Assembly: GCF_002797855.1 (NCBI RefSeq)
Contig: NZ_PGFB01000002.1
Location: forward strand, 372,001-436,000
DNA length: 64,000 nt
Direction: 5' to 3'
From: Compostimonas suwonensis
Lineage (GTDB): Bacteria > Actinomycetota > Actinomycetes > Actinomycetales > Microbacteriaceae
The position numbers and the translations under genes were made by a program. This document shows, in pieces, positions 59,633 through 64,000 of the stretch (the stretch's first letter is position 1; the number at the start of each line of letters is the position of its first letter). Below the pieces are notes generated by a model. The model was not told where the DNA came from. It worked only from the letters and a program-made list of their open reading frames with translations, and did not search any database.

Positions 59633-60141
59633 TGACAGACGCGAGAACACCGGACGACGAACCCCGCACCGGGAGCCAACCACCCGCCGGGAACGAGCCC
59701 CAGCCCGCGGGCGGCGTCGCGAGCGGGCTGCACCTGCGCTCGGGGCTCAACGGCCCGGCCGTGGGCGACACCTTCTACGAGCAGGTGGGCGGGCGGGCGA
59801 CCTTCGAGAGACTCGTCGCCGAGTTCTACCGGGGCGTCGCACACGACCCGGTGCTCGTCGAGATGTACCCGGAGGAAGACCTCGGCCCCGCCGCCGAGCG
59901 GCTCACGATGTTCCTCGAGCAGTACTGGGGCGGCCCCGGCACCTACAGCGAGCAGCGCGGCCACCCGCGTCTGCGGATGCGCCACATGCCGTTCCGGGTC
60001 AACCCCGAGGCGCGCGACCGATGGCTCGCCCACATGCGGCGGGCCGTCGACTCGCTCGAGCTGCCCCCTCTGCAGGAGGAGACGCTCTGGAGCTATCTCG
60101 AGCGCGCGGCCCACGCGATGGTCAACACCTTCGACGAGTGA
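59632..60141 (+). CDS. Group II truncated haemoglobin (GlbO-like) with N-terminal extension
   Basis: 169 residues. The first 45 are a disordered Pro/Gly/Glu extension, then the 2-on-2 globin fold: FYEQVGGRATFERLVAEFYRGV, MYPEEDLGPAAERLTMFLEQYWGG, and the proximal His in RMRHMPFRV. The W-G-G-P segment is typical of group II. It binds O2 or NO and probably acts in redox defence. Confidence 0.92.
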   Translation: MTDARTPDDEPRTGSQPPAGNEPQPAGGVASGLHLRSGLNGPAVGDTFYEQVGGRATFERLVAEFYRGVAHDPVLVEMYPEEDLGPAAERLTMFLEQYWGGPGTYSEQRGHPRLRMRHMPFRVNPEARDRWLAHMRRAVDSLELPPLQEETLWSYLERAAHAMVNTFDE

Positions 60142-60208
60142 CCCGCGACTGACGGTTCGTTAGGGTGGTGTCACCACTCGACGTGCCGGTTCAGACGAAG
60201 GAGTCACC

Positions 60209-61861
60209 ATGGCGCTTCCCTCCCCCGACGCCCTCGTCGTCGGCGCAGGCCTCGCCGGCCTCGTGGCCGCGTGCGAGCTCATCGACGCCGGGCGGCGTGT
60301 GACGATCGTGGAGCAGGAGCCCGCGGCGTCCCTGGGCGGCCAGGCCTGGTGGTCGTTCGGCGGCCTCTTCCTCATCGACTCCCCCGAGCAGCGCCGCATG
60401 GGCGTCACGGACTCCGTCGAGCTCGCACAGCAGGACTGGTTCGCGAGCGCCGGCTTCGACCGCGACGAGGATGCCTGGCCCCGCCGCTGGGCGGAGGCGT
60501 ACCTGCATTTCGCGGCCGGCGAGAAACGCGCATGGCTGCACGAGAAGGGCGTGCGGTTCTTCCCCGTCGTCGGCTGGGCGGAGCGCGGCGGCTACACGGC
60601 GACCGCCCACGGCAACTCGGTTCCCCGCTTCCACATCACCTGGGGCACGGGTCCCGGGGTGCTCGCACCCTTCCTGCAGCGGCTCGAGGAGGGCGTACGA
60701 GCCGGTCTCGCGACGGTTCTGCACCGCCACCGGGTCACGGAGCTGCTCGTCGACGGCGGGGCCGTCACGGGCGTCCGGGGCGACATCCTCGAGGCAAGCC
60801 CGGCCGCCCGAGGCGAGGCGAGCTCGCGGGAGGTCGTCGGCGACTTCGAGCTGCGGGCGCCCGCGGTGATCGTCACGAGCGGAGGCATCGGCGGCAACCA
60901 CGAGCTCGTGCGCGAGATGTGGCCCGAGCGTCTCGGCCCGGCGCCGCACGAGCTGCTCTCCGGAGTGCCCGAGCACGTCGACGGGCGCATGCTGGCGGTC
61001 GCCGGCGCGGCCGGGGCGCGGGTCATCAACGGCGACAGGATGTGGCACTACACCGAGGGCATCACCAACTGGGATCCGGTCTGGAAGGCGCACGGCATCC
61101 GCATCCTGCCCGGGCCGTCGTCGCTGTGGCTCGATGCGACCGGCAGGCGCCTGCCCGCTCCCCTGTTCCCCGGCTTCGACACCCTCGGCACCCTCGAGCA
61201 CATCCTCGGCACGGGCCACGACCACAGCTGGTTCGTGCTCACCCAGAAGATCATCGAGAAGGAGTTCGCGCTCTCGGGCAGCGAGCAGAACCCCGACCTG
61301 ACCGGCAAAGACCTTCGGCTGCTCGCCCAGCGCGTCGGCCCGGGAGCGCCCGGGCCGATCGAGGCCTTCAAACGCAACGGCGTCGACTTCGTGGTCGCCG
61401 ACACCCTCGCCGAGCTCGTCGAGGGCATGCAGAGGCTCTCCGAGCCCGGTGTCCTCGACGATGCGAGGGTCGAGCTCGAGGTGCTCGCGCGCGACCGCGA
61501 GTTCGACAACGACTTCACGAAAGACGCCCAGGTCACCGCGATCCGGGGGGCGCGGCACTACCGCGGCGACAAGCTCATCCGGGTGGCGAGCCCGCACAAG
61601 CTGCTCGACCCGAAGGCCGGGCCGCTCATCGCCGTCAAGCTGCACATCCTCACCCGCAAGTCGCTCGGCGGCATCGAGACCGACCTCGACGGGCGCGCTC
61701 TCGGCGCCGACGGCCGTCCGATCCCGGGGCTCTTCGCGGCAGGCGAGGCCTCGGGCTTCGGCGGCGGCGGCATGCACGGCTACCGATCGCTCGAGGGCAC
61801 CTTCCTGGGCGGATGCCTCTTCTCCGGCCGTCAGGCCGGCCGGGCGGTCGCTCGCGGCTGA
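60209..61861 (+). CDS. FAD-binding dehydrogenase (flavocytochrome/3-ketosteroid dehydrogenase-like)
   Basis: 550 residues. The N-terminal FAD site is VVGAGLAGLVAACEL with Glu at the end of strand 2 (IVEQEP), and the C-terminal FAD segment is GLFAAGEASGFGGGGMHGY. It belongs to the fumarate reductase/3-ketosteroid dehydrogenase superfamily, in the group annotated simply as FAD-binding dehydrogenase. The substrate is unknown; no steroid genes are nearby. Confidence 0.88.
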   Translation: MALPSPDALVVGAGLAGLVAACELIDAGRRVTIVEQEPAASLGGQAWWSFGGLFLIDSPEQRRMGVTDSVELAQQDWFASAGFDRDEDAWPRRWAEAYLHFAAGEKRAWLHEKGVRFFPVVGWAERGGYTATAHGNSVPRFHITWGTGPGVLAPFLQRLEEGVRAGLATVLHRHRVTELLVDGGAVTGVRGDILEASPAARGEASSREVVGDFELRAPAVIVTSGGIGGNHELVREMWPERLGPAPHELLSGVPEHVDGRMLAVAGAAGARVINGDRMWHYTEGITNWDPVWKAHGIRILPGPSSLWLDATGRRLPAPLFPGFDTLGTLEHILGTGHDHSWFVLTQKIIEKEFALSGSEQNPDLTGKDLRLLAQRVGPGAPGPIEAFKRNGVDFVVADTLAELVEGMQRLSEPGVLDDARVELEVLARDREFDNDFTKDAQVTAIRGARHYRGDKLIRVASPHKLLDPKAGPLIAVKLHILTRKSLGGIETDLDGRALGADGRPIPGLFAAGEASGFGGGGMHGYRSLEGTFLGGCLFSGRQAGRAVARG

Positions 61862-61952
61862 GCGGTGTCGCCGAGCTGACGGGAGCCGGTCCCCGCAGGC
61901 GCTTTTCGGCGCCGGGAGCACCGGTTCGCGTCATCTCGACGAACGCGGGCCG

Positions 61953-62687
61953 CTAGGGACGGAGCGTCCAGGCCTTGCGGCGCACGAGGGTGTGGCCTCT
62001 CACGGTGGTGAGCCGGGTCCAGGGGCCGGTCTCGTAGAGCTTGACCGGTTCGTCGGGCGAGAGGAAGCCGAGGCTCAGGTGCGAGAAGGCCGCGCCGGCC
62101 GGAACGTACTCGAAGCCCGGGATCGGCCGACCCCACACCTCGGCGCGCACCCGCTGCACGAGCTGCTCGCCCGTTCCCGTGGGAACGGCGGCCGCGACCT
62201 CGTCGATGCTCTCGCGGGCGACCGAGTCGAGAACGGATGACGCGATCTCGCCCACAGGGTGCCAGCCGCCCTTCGGCGGCGAGATGCCCGCCCACGTCAC
62301 AGTGCTGACCTCGTGCGGGAGCTGCACGACGACGGGCCCGGAACCGGCAGCCGCGGCATCCCGGGTCGCGGCATCCGGGGCCGGGGTCGTCTGAGCCGAC
62401 ACGGTCTGCACCGACGCCTCCAGCCGGGCGAGACGGTCGAAGAGCGAGCGCATCGGCACCACGGCGTCGAAGTCGGCGCTCTGCGCGAGCGCGAAGGTGC
62501 GCAGGCCCAGAACGGTGGGCGTCGAGTCGAGGAGGCCGCGCGGGTAGAGCACGGCGGAGTAGGCGGCGAGAACACCCGATCCGGCGATCAGTCGCACCGA
62601 GCCGTCCTCGATGCGCCCGGCGCGCGACAGGTACACCTGCAGGTCGCCGAGCGCGAGGGAATCCACGAGAGAAAATGAGGTACTCAT
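61953..62687 (-). CDS. Hypothetical protein, soluble
   Basis: 244 residues with no signal peptide or membrane helix. An N-terminal beta/alpha region is followed by a Thr/Ala/Pro-rich linker (about residues 98-118) and a C-terminal beta-rich domain with several Trp residues. I do not recognise the family. The coding frame is supported by codon bias and by its isolation between two recognised genes. It is divergent from tesB with an 86-bp gap. Confidence 0.7.
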   Translation of the reverse strand: MSTSFSLVDSLALGDLQVYLSRAGRIEDGSVRLIAGSGVLAAYSAVLYPRGLLDSTPTVLGLRTFALAQSADFDAVVPMRSLFDRLARLEASVQTVSAQTTPAPDAATRDAAAAGSGPVVVQLPHEVSTVTWAGISPPKGGWHPVGEIASSVLDSVARESIDEVAAAVPTGTGEQLVQRVRAEVWGRPIPGFEYVPAGAAFSHLSLGFLSPDEPVKLYETGPWTRLTTVRGHTLVRRKAWTLRP

Positions 62688-62773
62688 CTGGTGTCTAAAC
62701 TACCTAATGCGGGCGCTCGACATCACCTTTCGCCCGACCGCAATGACGCGGGCGACGACGTGGGAGGCATCCG

Positions 62774-63655
62774 ATGAACGAGCCCTTGGCCAATCTGCTG
62801 GCCGCACTCGACCTCACCGACACCGGCGCGCAGACGAGCGAGGACATCTTCACGGGGCCGTCGCAGTGGATGCCGCTGGGCCGCGTCTTCGGCGGCCAGG
62901 TGCTCGCGCAGTCCTGCGTGGCCGCGATGCGCACGGTGCCCGACGATCGCATCGTGCACTCGATGCACGCCTACTTCCTGCGCCCGGGCGATGTCACGAA
63001 GCCGATCACCTTCGGCGTCGACAGGATCCACGACGGCCGCTCGTTCTCGACGCGGCGCACGCAGGCCTACCAGAACGGACTGCCGATCCTCTCGATGATC
63101 GCCTCGTTCCAAGACGTCGACGAGGGGCTCGAGCACCAGGTCGAGATGCCCGCGGATCTGCCCGACCCGGAGTCGCTGCCGAGCCCGCTCGAGACCCTCG
63201 AAGGCGTCGACCATCCCGTCGCCCGGTACTGGGCGACCGAGCGGCCCTTCGACATGAGGCACGTGCCCTCGCCCATCTTCCTGCGGGTCGACGGTGAGCA
63301 CGTCGCTCATCAGGCCGTCTGGATCAAGACGATCGGCGAACTGCCGGACGACCCGAACCTGCACAGGGCGGCCCTCGCCTACGCGAGCGACTACTCGATC
63401 CTCGAGTCGATCTTCCGCCGCCACGGTATCGCCTGGTCGACGCCGGATCTGAAGGCCGCGAGCCTCGACCACGCGATGTGGTGGCACCGTTTCGGCCGGG
63501 TCGACGAGTGGATGCTCTACGTGCAGGAGTCGCCGAGCGCCACGGGCGGCCGCGGTCTCGCGCTCGGGCGGATCTTCGACCGTTCGGGCAGGCTTCTCGC
63601 GAGCGTCGCCCAGGAGGGCATGGTTCGGGTTCCCCTGGGCGGCCGCAGGGAGTAA
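62774..63655 (+). CDS. tesB: Acyl-CoA thioesterase II
   Basis: 293 residues, a double hot-dog fold. The N-terminal half carries FGGQVLAQSCVAA and HSMHAYFLRPG. The C-terminal half has the catalytic Asp in SLDHAMWWHR and the Gln in SVAQEGMVR, as in TesB. It hydrolyses acyl-CoA to free acid and CoA. A tandem 18-bp repeat follows its stop. Confidence 0.94.
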   Translation: MNEPLANLLAALDLTDTGAQTSEDIFTGPSQWMPLGRVFGGQVLAQSCVAAMRTVPDDRIVHSMHAYFLRPGDVTKPITFGVDRIHDGRSFSTRRTQAYQNGLPILSMIASFQDVDEGLEHQVEMPADLPDPESLPSPLETLEGVDHPVARYWATERPFDMRHVPSPIFLRVDGEHVAHQAVWIKTIGELPDDPNLHRAALAYASDYSILESIFRRHGIAWSTPDLKAASLDHAMWWHRFGRVDEWMLYVQESPSATGGRGLALGRIFDRSGRLLASVAQEGMVRVPLGGRRE

Positions 63656-63657
63656 TC

Positions 63658-63705
63658 CCGGGAGCGCTCTGCATTCCGGGAGCGCTCTGCACCCCGGGAG
63701 CGCTC
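63658..63705. repeat. Three 18-bp tandem repeats in a convergent gap
   Basis: CCGGGAGCGCTCTGCA plus 2 nt occurs at 63658, 63676 and, truncated, at 63694. Each copy contains the 8-bp palindrome GAGCGCTC. It fills most of the 55-bp gap between tesB and the convergent thioesterase gene. There is no T-run, so a terminator role is doubtful. Confidence 0.85.
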
Positions 63706-63710
63706 GCTGC

Positions 63711-64000
63711 TCAGCGCCGCTGGGAGAACTCGACCGGTGCCTCGAGGTAGGGCTCCCAGGCCGCGCGCTCGGCGTCGTTGATGCGGCGGGGCCGTGCGGT
63801 CGCGGCATCCACGAGCACGATCGTCGTGGCTGCGCGCGCGTACATCACCGGGCTCGCGGTTCCCGCCGGCGAGAAGACCTCGTAGCAGACCTCGAGGCTC
63901 GCACCGCCCAGCCGGCCGATCCACAGCTGCACGTCGATCGGCTGCCGCATGTAGGGCACGGGTGCGAGGTACTCGATCTCCTGGCGCGCGATGAGCGTGA
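63711..64000 (-). CDS. Acyl-CoA thioesterase (hot-dog, 4HBT/FadM-like), partial
   Basis: The frame runs through the right window edge; reading on from the GTG at 63959 gives TLIARQEIEYLAPVPYMRQP, so that GTG is internal. The visible part has the hot-dog pattern (QEIEYLAPVPYMRQP, then IGRLGGASLEVCYEVF and ATTIVLVD). Family members hydrolyse short or aromatic acyl-CoA thioesters. The N-terminus, with the catalytic Asp, lies outside the window. Confidence 0.82.
   Translation of the reverse strand, partial: TLIARQEIEYLAPVPYMRQPIDVQLWIGRLGGASLEVCYEVFSPAGTASPVMYARAATTIVLVDAATARPRRINDAERAAWEPYLEAPVEFSQRR

Overview
The window is chromosomal DNA from a high-GC actinobacterium, most likely a member of Microbacteriaceae (order Micrococcales). 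That placement is an inference. It rests on strongly GC-biased codons, short intergenic gaps with many ATGA/GTGA start-stop overlaps, a paired clpP1-clpP2-clpX block next to tig, a six-gene C50-carotenoid cluster with a split lycopene cyclase, a MarR regulator beside crtE, and a member of the mycothiol-dependent nitroreductase family. I see no insertion sequence, prophage, CRISPR array or rRNA operon. Two tRNA genes (Pro-TGG, Gly-TCC) are present.

Layout, left half. Positions 1-7345 hold the end of a cation-efflux gene and then a divergent catabolic locus. One arm (minus) encodes a lambda-crystallin-like 3-hydroxyacid dehydrogenase, an MHS-type transporter, a cyclase-family hydrolase, a YciI protein and a DeoR regulator. 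The other arm (plus) encodes an OtnK-type kinase and an OtnC-type aldolase/decarboxylase. Positions 7353-13227 are a peptide/nickel-type ABC importer with its divergent TetR regulator. Positions 13498-21224 hold valS, an acetyltransferase, a small hypothetical, a methyltransferase, an M3 peptidase and a BenE transporter. Positions 21221-25659 are the protein-quality-control block clpX, clpP2, clpP1, tig and tRNA-Pro. Positions 26080-31852 are the carotenoid operon (crtE, crtB, crtI, crtYe, crtYf, crtEb, all overlapping) and its divergent MarR regulator, with a 21-bp palindrome between them.

Layout, right half. Positions 31951-38846 contain a very large SCO7613-type membrane protein, a NarL-type two-component system and a Dps protein. 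Positions 38935-48441 are the most interesting part. All on the minus strand are a membrane-anchored Hsp70-like ATPase, a large LuxR-type regulator, an IniB-N-domain protein with a Gly-rich linker and nine acidic DSFN repeats, and two dynamin-like GTPases. The last three genes match the mycobacterial iniB-iniA-iniC order and architecture, but here they come with an Hsp70 and lie in a non-mycobacterial genome. A four-helix membrane protein converges on the distal end, overlapping the last GTPase gene by 105 bp.

Positions 48514-64000 are mostly housekeeping or accessory genes: amidohydrolase, PaiB-like protein, Nei-type DNA glycosylase, rpiB, a DsbA-like oxidoreductase and pepN with a 25-bp-stem terminator. 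They are followed by two tail-to-tail PadR/membrane-protein modules, an MscS channel, a truncated haemoglobin, an FAD-dependent dehydrogenase, a hypothetical, tesB and a partial thioesterase. No stretch longer than about 300 bases lacks a gene. All assignments come from reading the sequence only; no database search was possible.
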